Part shown: one piece after another, positions 30,701-44,800 of the stretch
How the letters are laid out: every line of letters starts with the position of its first letter
Numbering within the stretch: the stretch's first letter is position 1
Source: Halisarca cf. caerulea
Lineage: Eukaryota > Porifera > Demospongiae > Chondrillida > Halisarcidae
Reading direction: 5' to 3'
DNA length: 64,000 nucleotides
NCBI GenBank assembly: GCA_963170055.1
Contig: CAUJGJ010000387.1
Coordinates: forward strand, 77,501 to 141,500
The notes under the pieces: generated by a model
Seen by the model: only the letters and a program-made list of their open reading frames with translations
Databases searched by the model: none
Told to the model about the DNA's origin: nothing
Program-made: the position numbers and the translations under genes

Positions 30701-33700
30701 AACATTTGCTCGATATTGTGCACTATTGTGCGAGTGGGTCGCACAAGATTTCGCAGAATAGTGTGAGTAACTTTGACCTGTACCGTACATGCACATGTAT
30801 CAAGTGTTTTATATGATGACTATTGCTTGCACCCTCTAAAATTGAAATAATAATGTTATTCAATTGAATTTTGTTAATACATATTTTGTACTCATAAACA
30901 CATTGTCCTCTGAGTGTGTGTGTCAGTAGTTAAGACATAAGCATGAGGGTTGTATGGGATATATAATAGTGCTTTGATAACGTCTGCCATTTTTTTGTCC
31001 ACATTCTGGTAGTCCAGCCAGCTGTGACCCACGTATGTACAAGAGCCGGGGAAACGTTTCTTCCCTTCCGCCCCCGGCGCTTGTACGTACGTGAGTCACA
31101 GCTGGCTGGACTAACATTCTGGCTGACATAACATGCCTGCAATACAACAAGTTGATACATTGTCAATGAAATGTCTATTATTAGGACACCATGGAAACCA
31201 TAGTAAGGTGTCTAAATTTCTGAGTTTGAATGTACACAACGTCATGTTAATTAATGTGAGGGATTCCAAGCAATGATTTCCTGTTAAAGAGGTGGTTGGA
31301 TGTCCTTTAATAGAGGTTTTCACTATAAACACTTCACTATCGCATTTTAAATGTATGGTCGAACTTTGCATGATGTACTATATATTCTTGTATTGGATTG
31401 TATTTGAATAGTTGAACCGAAATGAACTGCCAATAAAGTTTGAATGCTCTAGTTAGATCAATTTTAATCTTTAATAGTTTTTTGATTTTTTTCCAGTGTA
31501 TTTTCAAGTAGGTTATACTTAAGTACTATTCATGCACAATCACTTTATTCTCTTTGTTTATCCCCAGGATTGTCTGAATGCCCTTCACCTTGCAGCCTGT
31601 CATGGGCATTTAGATGTTGTGAAATGCATAATTCCAAAGTTTGCAGACAGAAGATTTGATTCTGACAATTTTGGTAGCAACTGTCTACACTGGTCTGCAC
31701 AGAGAGGTCATTTGGCAGTGATGAAGTTCCTCATTGAAAAGTGTGGATTTGACCCCAGTACTGGAAATAAGGCAATTGAACTATTGTTTATTGCATGACA
31801 CACACTTTGTGCATCATCTACAACATTCCTATTAATTCATTCCTCCTAACTTTTTGAATACTTTATTATGACCTAATGTTGGCAATACAGTCACCCTCAC
31901 TGACACAGTAAGTTGTTTTGTATAAGAGCTACCCTGTGTGTGATATACAAGCCTTGTCCAAGTCCAAGCATAACTGGGGCGAGCCTGAGCGAGCCCCACA
32001 ATGACATGATGTTTGCTGGTTGTGTCTGTGGCTGGATATGTGTCATACGTCTGGTCAATAAATTTTGACAGGGATTTATGTTTATAGCCAACAAAGTTTT
32101 CATGGCTTCCACCTGATTTCTCGACTGCATAGTAGCACCTTCAATGACGACTCCTCAGTGAGTGCTCTCTGCTCTTTTTTCATCTGTTTTGCCTGCTCAG
32201 CAGACCCTATCCTCTCTTTAATTAGGTATTTCAGGATCGAGTGGATTATTGAGGCACTGTGATTGGCTTTCAATAACACAAACGCGCATCGATTACCCTG
32301 GTAACCCACTCTTGGCTGCCGACGATTGATCGATTGATTGATTGATCTTATTTAGACTGGGACACCCACTTAGCTCAAAGGCTACTTTTCCGGGGCCCAG
32401 TAATTGGTTACAAATACACAATCAACACACAAACATACAGTCATACTAATTAATTGTTACTGTCAACTGTTAAATCATGTAATGTTCATCTGTTTTGGTG
32501 GCTGTAGTGGGCCATCTTCACTCTTCTCTCTGGGTGGTGTGAGGGGGGTGCAGAGAAAAAAGGCCAAAGACACCATCAGTGGGATTGGACCTCAATCCAT
32601 CCCATAACACATGCTCTGTAGTCCCATCAGTAGCCCACTAAGCCACCAGCACAGATTTTTGTGTCACTATCTACCAGAGAAAAGACACTTTCCTGTCCTT
32701 ACCCGAAGGCTGAGATAGATCCATCATTTTACTACCAAAGTAAGGGCTAATACAAACAATCATGCATGCTCCCTTCCTTGCCATGAAGACTGTCAAACAG
32801 GATTGGTAGTATATTGGTGGCATTGTTTCTATTAGCCCGTACTTTTGGTAGCATGGCGAAATGATGGATTAATTATTATTATTATTTTAGCTGTTGACAA
32901 GGACAGGAAAGTGTCTTTTCCCTGGCAGATGATGACATAAAAACCTCTTCCTGCTTGTCCCTGGGCTTCTCCAAACCAAATGCAGTTGCATATGTACATG
33001 TGTAAAGACACTTGTCCTGTGACCGACTTCAGCACTATTTCAGCTCCAAAATAAGTACATCATATAGACAGCCTGTGACCAACATGTACATACATATTAT
33101 GTTAATGTCTTATTGCATGAGTCTGGTCTGCTATGACTGTCGAACTTTACATAGGGATTTGTTATTTCAGCTACTTTTTGTCATGTCCAAAGTTTGCATT
33201 TTCTATCCCTTTAGGATGGTTGGACTGCACTTCATTGTGCTTCAAGTAATGGACAACTACACATTGTGAGAGAGCTGATTGAGAAGATGAATGTTGATGT
33301 CTTTGCTAAATCACTGGTATGCTGTTTGGTGTAACTTGTATGTTTGTTATTAGCTTATTTGAGTATAGAACAATCCCTGATTCCATAACTTGCTCACACA
33401 CTCTCCTCAATTCATTCCTTGGGTAAAATTCCTTGTTTTGTCTGACAGTAAGTGATAATTGTGTACTAATTACTGTTAGTTAATCCACTTGTACAGAACC
33501 TTGTATATACCCCCATTTAGACTATCCCTATCAGTATTTTTGATAGTCTCTTTGTATGTAGAGTATACATTGTAAAGGACATCATGGCATGTACTGTCTG
33601 AATTCTGTCACACCATAGATAATGAAAAAACAGGATAGGAAACTGCAGAATTTATATGTGTTATGACATGCATATTACAATAATAATTTTATGTGAATTA

Positions 33701-33704
33701 AATT

Positions 33705-33736
<32 letters not shown>

Positions 33737-36700
33737 CGTCATTGTTGTTTGTCTTCTCAAATAACTCACTGCAGATCAGTGCTTACACCCATTTAATCTA
33801 TTTTTAAGGAAAGCAATTGACTAAACCTCGAAAAGATAGGGGAAATCTCTTGGAAGTTTGACATGACTTTACTACACAGTTTTGAGGAAGAGATGCAATT
33901 TGAAATGCCAAATCACTTTCCTACAAGCTAACTAAGTACTTAATGATCCACACTATTAAAGACATAACAACGTACTGTTAGAGCTTTAATCAAGCAAAAT
34001 CATCCTCTCAATCTTGCATGAGTGTACAATTTGCTTACACAAAGTCTATGGACAACATGGTCTGAATATTTCCATTCCTGCCAGGATACCTCAAAGACAT
34101 ACCTGTGCACGATAATAACTCTCTGTACAAGCCTTGTAGTCCTCTGTAGTCGTGTTATGGGTAAGGCTTGGGTACATCATGAATATCACTATAATCATAT
34201 TGTGAATCTACGTGTTTCAAGTGGTACGTGTATACAGTACCAATGCAAGAAGTGATGGTGGTTAATGATGTCACGAATACTTTGAGTGCAATATGGTTAA
34301 TACATAGAATAAAACGGAAGTTTCCTATCCCGGGTTTTCAGTATCTATGGTCACACCTTCGTGTCTATTTGTTCTCTTTCAGTAACAAAAGAGCAATTCT
34401 TTGGCTACATCCACAACTATACAAATTGTAGTTTGATCCAATGTATTCTTTCACTATTTGGATTGCCACGAGTGTCTTAACTAGCATAGCAGTACTTTGT
34501 GGGAACACTGGCTTCAGCTGATGAGACATGTGGGACGTGTCCATTTGCACTTGTAAATGACATCCCAAATTCAACAATTTTACTGTTCACAAATTCCTTT
34601 ATTTGGATTTAGTAATATGGACCAGCAATGGTTTGAGGCAGTACAAGATTATCTATGTACAATAGCTATTTTCCTTCCTAATTTCTTTCTCAATCATTTG
34701 ACTAATTGGCGATTTATCTGTAAGTTAAGATTAGCAGTTATTTGATGTTAGTAACTTGAAACGTGGCCTATATATGCAGGATATGGACTGAATGGCCCTG
34801 ATACAAATATTTAGTTTTCTACCAATAGGTGGTTTGGTTACCAAGATAGTTTTAAAGGTATTTTAATAAGCGATTATTCGCAATGTACTAATGGGTTCAT
34901 TGATAGCTTATTTGAAAACAGATACATAACACACACACACACACGTCCCTTGGTGAAATGTTGAACCAGTCAGTATGGATCACAAACACTCAGAAGATTC
35001 ATATGTTGCTGTGCTGATTTCCTTTGGCCACATGGCATTTAGTAAAGATCTCTTGTACAAGGAGCCTCTTTTTAAATGATAGTCATTTTGATGTGTGCTG
35101 TGATGTCATCAAGTACTTTGTACCATTTGAAAGTGATGACATTTTTGAAGGTTGTAGGGAGTATGGCAAAGATTGTTGTGTCACAAGCAAGAACAATTTA
35201 GTGGAGGCAGGCCATTATGCAATGAAGGCAGATAGCGGAAGAAAGTGATTGAGGAAAACTGAATGAGTTATATGGTGTTGATCGGCAATAACAAAGAACA
35301 AGGTCCATCATCATTGTGGAGCTTAAATCAAAATTGCAAAGTCTATTTTACTAACCTAGTTACAAAGAGGATGAATCATATTAATGTGGCCTTCCGAATG
35401 GTTTGGATCTACCACTGACTGGAATATTACACCCGATTTTTGAAAGTCCACGATTGTATATTTTGATCATACAAGCTTTCTTACGAAAATACATGTGTGT
35501 GTGTGGTACTATTTCTCCCTGGATAAAGGGTTGCAAATGCACCAAATGTATTTACCACACAGTGCAATCAACCTTGCTCCTAAACGAAAATGTCTTGAAA
35601 TGTCATGTGCATGCTACATGATTCGAAGCATCTAAGTCACATTCTTGCTCAAATTCTAGCCTATATATTAATGCAGTAGTGAGATTTTGTACATGTCCCA
35701 CATGCGGAAGTGATTTCCCTCTTTTCATCATCCTTAGTCCTTTTGTCAGTTTGTTCTTCCCCACATATTATACTATCTAGTACTGTAGCAGTTTGTACAC
35801 TTCTTGTATCTGTCCATTGGTCACTATTACCTGTTTTTTTTTCCAAATTGAACTTCCAGCAATTGTGTATTTGTCAAGTGTTTGTGATGACTATTTGTGT
35901 GTACCCTCAAAAGTTGAAATAATACAACATTCTTTGACTAGATCACTGTGATTTAGAAGTATGCTAATAGTAATGATGTCCTGTTAAGAGGTGGCTGGGT
36001 TGCAGAGGTGTCCTTTAATAGAGGTTTCACTGTCACAGTTTCAACATAGCCTAACAGTTACTGATGTACTGTAACTGTCAGGAAATTTGTTCACTCTAGT
36101 TGGATCAACTTTAATCTTGCGCTTTTTGATTTTTTTCATTGAATTTTTACATAGGTTATACTTAATCCATGCATAATCACTTTATTCTCTGGTATATTCA
36201 CAGGATGGTTGGACTGCCCTTCACCTTGCTGCCTTTGGTGGGCATTTAGATGTCGTAAAATGCATCATTCCAAAGTTGGCAGACAGAAGATTTAAGTCTG
36301 ACAATAATGGTAGCACCTGCTTACACTGTGCTGCTCAGGAGGGTCATCTAGCAGTAGTGAAGTACCTCATGGAAGAGTGCGGATTTGACCCTGATGCTAA
36401 AAATACGGTAATTAGCTATTGTTTATTACATGGCACACACTTTGCGCATCATCTACTGAAACAACATTTCTATCAGATTCTTTCCTCCTGACATTTTGCA
36501 TATTTTATTATGACCTTTTTACAATACAGTCACCCTCACTGACACTATAAGTTGCTTTGTATGACCTATCCTATGTGTGATATACAAGCCTTGTCCAAGT
36601 CTAAGCGTAGTATGTAGTATGTAGTGTGTACAGGAAATAGTTGAGATTTCATGCAAGCCAAGTGCATGTGAGAAAATATTGAATATTCTTATGATTGTCC

Positions 36701-39700
36701 CATGTGTGAGTTTTGGTAAGAATAACTCTTCATTGATCCCGCCAAACCATTGCCTACCTTTCGGCCCATTCATGGTATAATGTTTACATTGAATTTGGTA
36801 GCTTGTAGCAGTGTTGGAGTCGTTACTTTTGAAAAGTAATCTCGTTACATATTATTATTACATATTACAATAAAAACTTGTAATGCGCTACAGTTACATA
36901 TTACTCAATAATAAAACTAGTAATGATATTACAGATTACATTTGCTCCCATGAACTACCTTGAAGTTGTATCCCACTGAAAATTTTAACCCTCCCAAAGG
37001 TGAACATAAACACAGCATGTAGGATCATTGAATGCTAGAATCAGACTTACGTAAGTATTCATGAAACAATTGTAGTAGATTTCGCAACCAAGACAATATC
37101 TGTTGGTATACTGTATATGTAGTGCAGCCCAGAGCACTAATAATGTGACCATCTCACTAACAATTCTGTGGTGTCCTTGATGACTGAAGCTCTGCTTTCA
37201 CTTATAGCCATTATTATAGCCACGAACTTATGTAGTCTTAGAATGTGGTAATGCATTACTTTCACTGCAGAGCTAATTGTAATATATTACTTGTTTCAAG
37301 ACGGGCATTCAGTTATATTACATAATTCCTGCAATAGTAATAATACAATTAGTTACCCCCAACACTGCTTGTAGGTTGCATAGAAAATGGTATAATATTA
37401 TTATATCTGTATACAGCAACCACTTGTGCTACAATAGTGTTCGTCACTCCATAGAGCATTGATTTAACTATGACTTCATTTAAATTTGTATAATTGTTGT
37501 GAGCATATAATGTACACGAATATGTGCTGTATTAAGATTTGAAAAGCCCCCTACAAACGTCAGTGAACTTTGTACTCCCTCGTACAACCTGCTAAGTTTG
37601 ATCTCCCTACACACCTTTGTAGGCAGGTAGTGTTACATTTGTACCTCCACATACTGCATGCCTGTGGAGTTCGACCCTACCATTGTGTAGTCACATAGTT
37701 TATGAATGCCTCTCCAAGGTACAATGAAATATGAATTGGATTCTTGTTTAAGGGGAATGTAACTGTAATCAAGTTCTTGATCTGCTCCCATCAGATTGTA
37801 CACGGGCACTTGTCAATTGTTGCCATTTATTTCCAAACTTAAAAACTATGTGATTTTTTAGGTTGCTGTATGTTGAGTACTAGAACCACATCATGATCTT
37901 CAAAACCTTGGGTTAGTCATAATTCTGTAGTGGATCTTCATGTCTCATGTATCTAGACACCTTGAAGAGTCGGCCATTCCTGTGTGGTCTCAGAGGACAT
38001 GCAGTCTTGTACAATCACATAATATTTGCTCGTCGAGTCGATATTGTGCACTGTTGCACAACAGTGCACAATATCGACTCGATAAGCAAATGTTACGTGA
38101 CTTGATACATGTGCATGTACAGTATAGGCCAAAAGTTATGCATGCACAATTTTGCGAAATCTTGTGCAACCCACTTGCGCAACAGTGCACAAAATTGTGC
38201 ATGTATAACTTTTGACCTATACTATACATGCACATATATCAAGTGTTTATTATGATAACTATTTGCTTGTACCCTCTAAAATTAAAATATTGATTTTATT
38301 CCTTGGATAGATTACTGCAAAGTGTGCTAATACCTATTTTGTATGCATGAACACGTAGTCCTCTGACTGTGTGGGTGTTACAAGGTTCTCTCTACATATC
38401 TTTCAGCGTGGCGCCACACTACTTGTTACACCCTGTATCATTTCATGGGTGAGAGAAAGAGGGATATAGGAGACACACAGAATAATCACCATTACAATCA
38501 CCATTGGAGATCTAAATGTCTCTATTTGAAATTCAATTATCGAATATTAGGTTAAAATGTCCAGTAAAGTAGACATTTTCGAGATCTGCAACTCACTGCA
38601 TTAAGGTGGCCATTTTATATGTCATTGACGTCATTTCAACTGAAGTGCAAAGGAAGGAAGTTAATATGAGCCTGTTATAGCAGAGTATCCATGGCTATAG
38701 CCCAGTATGTATGTGATGTGGACAGTTGGTACATATACATTAATTGACATGCCACAACCTGTAGCTTGGTACATGTCCCTTTTTAAGGTGGTGTCTAGGT
38801 TGGACAGTCTGTGTATAGGTCATGTATGTGGTGTTATTATTAATAAAATTTCTGATTCCTACCGTTGGTACTTTTCACAATGCATTAATTGCAGTAAAGC
38901 TATACAGTCACAGAAGATTTGCAATATTCTAGTTTGGCTTTGTTTGTACCACTCTACTTTTTTTCTGGGGAGAACCCTGTGTTAGTAGTTAAGACATAAG
39001 CGCAAGGGCTGTATGGCATATATAATAGTGCTTTGATAACGTTTGCTATTTTGTTTTATGTGCACAATTTCACATAACATGTCTGTGATGCAACATGGAA
39101 AGTTAATACAATAAATTGCATGTCTATAATCTGGACACCATGGAAACCACAGTAAGCTGTCTGTATACACAAGTGTCTAAACTTCAGAGTTTGAATGTAC
39201 ACATGTCAATGTGCGGGATTCCGAATGGTTCAGCAATGATGCCCTGTTAAAGAGGTGGCTAGATGTCCTTTAATAGAGGTTTCACTATAACCACTTTATT
39301 GTAATAGTGCAATGTTTTAATTGAACTTCACGTGATGTACTAAATATTCTTGTATTGGATTGTGTTTGAATAATTGCAATGAAATGAACTGCCATTGAAG
39401 TTTGTTTATATACTCCAGTTGGATCAATTTTAATCTTGCGCTTTTTTTCGTTGAATTTTCACATAGATTATACTTATGACATCCATGCATAATCATTTTC
39501 TTCTATATTCATAATTCTTTTGTATATCCAAAGGATTGTCTGAATGCCCTTCACCTTGCTACCTGTTGTGGGCATTTGGATATTGTGAAATATATCATTC
39601 CAAAGCTGGCAGACAGAAGATTTGATTCTAACAATAACGGTAACAACTGTCTACACTGGGCTACACGGGAAGGTCATCTATCAATAGTGAAGTACCTCAT

Positions 39701-41157
39701 CAAAGAGTGTGGATTTGACCTTGGTACTGTAACTAAGGTATTTGTGAGCTGTTGTTTATTGCATGACACACACATTGTGCATCATCTACAATATTGTTAT
39801 TACCATACGTCAGGAATTTTTTGTAGTACACGGATTTTGTGGCTAGCCTCGTGTTTGGGGTCATAACTTTCTGTAGATAAAATAATTTGCGGTCTCTCAC
39901 TACAGACTGTGTAGCAACAGGTTTCAGTTCTTTGTTTGGAAATGTCTGCTTCTCCTAAAGAATGAAACTGTATCTTCGTTATTTTATTCTGTAGTCGTGG
40001 TTGGAATTTTATCTCTCCAGAATGAACCAGCAAGATCTAGACGATAGACTGTAGTCCACTCAGTGGTTTTTTGTTATCGTTGTGGAAGCAAGACTGTTGG
40101 CGAAGATAAATGTATAGTTACGTTCCTTGACTTGGAAAAAGCGAAACTTATAGATGAATAATTTTTAAAAACCATGAAAAATTTTTAGTTGCTAATATTT
40201 TCTGATGTATGATAATTCTTCTCTCCTGACATTTTGAATGCTTCATGTTATGACTTTTTTTGCAATACAGTCAACCTCACTGACACTATGAATTGCTTTG
40301 TATAAATTATTCTTTAGTGTGACATACAAGCTATGTCTAAGTTAAGCGTATTATGTAGTGTGTACAGGAAATAGCTGAGATTTCAGCCCACTATCCTGAG
40401 TTCCATGTTAAGGCCCAATTATGCTTGTATGGCTTCTCTTAGACCTTACCACCAATACACTACTATGAGCCCCTACTTCTGTGTTATCTGTACACATATT
40501 GCTGGGGATGGGTGATTTATGGTGAAATGGAAGAAAACAAGCTTTAAAATGTAATAATTTTAAAAAATTCCCTTGAAACCACTGTTACAAATCCCTTAAC
40601 CCACTTGAATTGCTACTGTTGGTATATTTAAAGCATGCAACCATAATCAGCAAAGTCCATGATGTGGAGATTCATTTAAATCTCCAGTTTTTACTGAAAA
40701 CCAAATTACTGCACTACTGTCGGAATGCCAGGATTTTTTGGGGGTCCGACAAAGAGGGAGAATTAATTTACTCTCCCTCCTCTTTTTGTAACCCAGTTGG
40801 CCCCTTGGCATAGCATACAGTGATGTATTCACAAGCCTGCTTAGATTGTCTCAAGTGGCCTCAGATAACACTTTATAAAGCTTACTAGCAAATTTTCTCA
40901 AGGTGAAAAGACCTCAGATCCCCTAGCTACTGATACACATCCACCCCTTTGGCATGCTGCACTTAAATAAATATTGACTGATTGATTGATTGATTGATAT
41001 AGTTACCTACCTAGGTCTCTGTACACTTACACTCCCATATTGCACCCCCCCCTCCCAAGATTTTAGGAAGCTCAATTTGCCCCCACAACTTAGATCTATC
41101 CTGTATGCGCAGCCCGCACACACATGTATGCACACATGAACGCACATGCATGTACAT

Positions 41158-41222
<65 letters not shown>

Positions 41223-41243
41223 TCGACACACACACACACATCG

Positions 41244-41309
<66 letters not shown>

Positions 41310-41808
41310 GTGCGTGAACAAGGTATATTAACCATACATGCGAAAACACTTGGCCTGTAGCTGATGTCAGCATCGGTCAACAATTATAGGTAGACACTTA
41401 TTGTGTCTACCTTATAATTGTTCTGACTGCTATCGAAGTTTCATTCACAAGAAACTTTAGTTTGTAATTTGTTCTAGCTTTGTCTCTTCCAAATATTTCA
41501 TTTCCAATGTTTGAAATTTCTATTCCTTTAGGATGGTTGGAATGCACTTCATTTTGCTTCAAGATATGGATACCTCAACATTGTCAGAGAACTGATTGAG
41601 AAGATGAATGTTAATGTATTTGTTACTAAGCCGGTAAGCTGTTTGTTGTAACTTGTTTGCTGTTAGCTTGAATACCTAACAGTCCCTTATATCAAGTGTT
41701 ATTTTTCTTTAGACGGAGTGTGGTTCTTGTCCATTGCTGCTTAATCACATGTACACACTATCCTACACACAACCCCCCCCTCTACACGCACACATACATG
41801 CAAAGCAT

Positions 41809-41874
<66 letters not shown>

Positions 41875-44800
41875 GCACACACACACACACACACATTTAT
41901 GTGCAGTATATATGTTATATCCATTTCATATGCAACCTCAGGAATCTTGTCAATTTTTATGTCATTATGCTGTTTGTGAATTCTTCTTTCTCTAAATATT
42001 AGAAAATTAACTCATTTGTTTCCTCCACAGGATGGTTTGAATGCCCTTCACCTTGCTGCCTTTGGTGGGCATTTAGATATTGTGAAATACCTCATTCCAA
42101 AGTTTGCAGACAGAAGATTTGATGTAGATAGAAATGGTGACACCTGCCTACACTGGGCTGCACAGGAAGGTCATCTATCAGTAGTGAAGTACCTCGTTGA
42201 AGAGTGTGGATTCAAGACTGGTGTTCAAAAGAAGGTAGTGATGCTATGTGTTGCATGCAATTTTTTTAGAGCAAATAAGGAGCAAAGCTCCAAGTAGTTC
42301 TCCCACCTGTAATAACAGCGTTTGAACATATCTCCCAGTTTTAAGATTTTCAGGGGAAAAACTGTCGCAAAATGTACTAACTTCTACTAACTCTCCAAGA
42401 ATGCACACTCGCTCTAATCAATCAGAGCTCAGATTTGGCAATATTTCAGGGGGCAGTAGCATACTAATATGATGTAGTGACAAAGGGAAAAACTTATGTA
42501 AGTGAGTGGTATCTGGAGCTGTTTAAACCCTTTTAATAGCTTTATAAACAGATCCTTTTTGCAGTCATAAAAAACTTTGATCTACTTAACATGCTTAGCC
42601 TAAAGACTATGCGTTGCTTTCATGGGGAGAGGAAGTATAAGACATCCTCCATCCATACAGAAATGAAACCCTCTGAATACATATGTATGTCACACTCCTA
42701 AAACAGCTAGTAAAGCAAGCAATAAAACATTTTTAGGAGCATGAACTGTTTCAGGGGAAACTTCCCCCTTAACCCCACTGGACGACATCTTGCATCTATA
42801 TGGCTCCTGTTTGTGAACTTGAAACTCTCACTTTGAGGAATTGTCTTGTATGCTTTGGATTACTTGGTAAAGATTATAAAGATTATTCGGATTATTTGGT
42901 ATAATGAGGTTGATTATTTATCTAGCATTTTAGACATAAACATGATGCTTGTATGGCTTAATGTGTACAACGCAAGGGCCTATTATATCTTGTCTAAGAG
43001 TGTATAAAAAACATTTAAAATGGTAAATGAATGTAGGATTGATATATACAGGACCATATATGGCTTTTTCAAAAAAGTATCCTCCAAAAATCCTTGGATC
43101 AAGGGTAAGTTGTGAAACGGGCACAGGGCTAGGTTGGCAAAGGTGGGAGGGGAGAAGGGGGGAAGATAGGGATATACATACATGAGGCTGAGTGGGTATA
43201 CAGATAGACAGAATTTAGATTGACTGCACACTGTACAAATTCATACGTACATCTTGCACATATGTATATGCTGTGGGATGTAGGAATTTGCAATCAGGTT
43301 CACAAAATGGTCTATTTGTATGTACTAACCTTATGTAACGTAGAGGGATCTTGTTTTAGTAAAGGAAACTAAAAAGGTATTGTGACCTTTTTTAGCTATT
43401 CAAAAATTACCATAGCAACCATGACGATGGTGCATGATGTAATTGGGAAAATGGCTGCATAAACCTTTTTTATTTTGATAACTTAAGAGACTTTCATGTT
43501 TTTACTAGTCAATTTGCATTTTTACAGTCTGTACGTAAATTGAAAGCATTGAAAGCTTATAATAATTTTTATAGGCAAAGTATTGATTACAAGAATTATA
43601 GGGTAGGGGGATATTGGCTTTAGAAGCCACAATATTGCTTAATAAAAATTATGATGATTATCAGGATAATTTCTGTGTACCAGAATCGGATTAATGCTGC
43701 ATAAGAATGGTAACTTATGTAGCTACTCTTATGCAGTACAATTCTTGTGTTAGTAGTATGTATGTGGGATAGTAGCTACTTTTTGAATAGGAGAAAGAGA
43801 GGAATTGGCCGGCCTTGTGATACTATTTAGAAGGGTGTATAAAAACCATTTAAAAATGGTACAAGGATGTAGGATTGACACAGGATCGTGCAAAAAGCCA
43901 TTATCAAAAAAGGATTCTCCAAAAACACTTGGAACAAGGTTAAGTTGCAAAACCGGTACAGGGCTAGGTGGGCAAAGGGCAAGACAGGCATAGGGCTAGA
44001 CGAGCATAGGGCTACACATACATGAGGCTAGACGGGCATAGGGCTAGATAGAGTTTAATTGGACTGAATGTACACTGTGCAAATTCCTACATCCCACATG
44101 TGCAGCACATTATACAGTACATATGTGCTGTGGGATGTAGGAATTTGCACAGTGTACATTCAGTCCAATTAAACTCTATCTAGCCCTATGCCCATCTAGC
44201 CTCATGTATGTGTAGCCCTATGCTCGTCTAGCCCTATGCCTGTCTTGCCCTTTGCCCACCTAGCCCTGTACCGGTTTTGCAACTTAACCTTGTTCCAAGT
44301 GTTTTTGGAGAATCCTTTTTTGATAATGGCTTTTTGCACGATCCTGTGTCAATCCTACATCCTTGTACCATTTTTAAATGGTTTTTATACACCCTTGTTC
44401 GTGCGGTTTTTCCTTTTATAGCGAAACGGTTGCTTGAATAGGTTTCCACTGCAGTTGAGAAGGAACACGATCAAATCTTGTAAGATAAAGAAACTAGAAA
44501 TCTATGCAGTTACCTGACTAATATCAATGTACCCATCTAGAAACAAATGATCGAACGAAAAGAGCGCTGCAGTCGACGATCATCGAAGTGCAGACCTTGT
44601 GCACGTACGTGTATGTCTAGTCTCGCGTAGCCATTTCGCCGATCCGAAAATGGCTGATCCGGCGAATGTATGGGATTTGCCTATTAAATTTTTTCTCGCT
44701 TTAGAAGTGTAGGTATTTCTTCAAAACCTACAAAAGGCACTTCGCGCTAACAATCGGAGCTCACTGGCGAAAGATGAGACCTCTGGACCCTTCGTGGCGA

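Larger units (their letters stand above)
27087..42234 (+). repeat. Tandem ankyrin-exon array, A-B-B-A-B-B-A-B
   Basis: Exon type A (102 bases, one repeat, [10 protein letters not shown]...MNVDVFA) sits at 27087, 33215 and 41532. Type B (204 bases, two repeats, [10 protein letters not shown]...EECGFD) sits at 28587, 31568, 36204, 39534 and 42031. All are phase 0 at both ends, so duplication keeps the frame. Introns were copied too: 27325-27400 matches 33455-33540, 27880-28160 matches 33970-34200, and the 300 bases before the B exons at 28587, 31568, 36204 and 39534 match. This shows unequal exchange of A-B-B cassettes of about 6 to 8 kb, later enlarged by insertions. Confidence 0.85.

Noticed and set aside
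27087..42234. Regularly spaced similar sequences that might suggest a CRISPR array
   Set aside because: They are ankyrin exons kilobases apart with coding conservation; eukaryotic context.
43805..44449. Identical 50-odd residue proteins on opposite strands
   Set aside because: Explained by the near-perfect palindrome; no splice or codon evidence of a gene.
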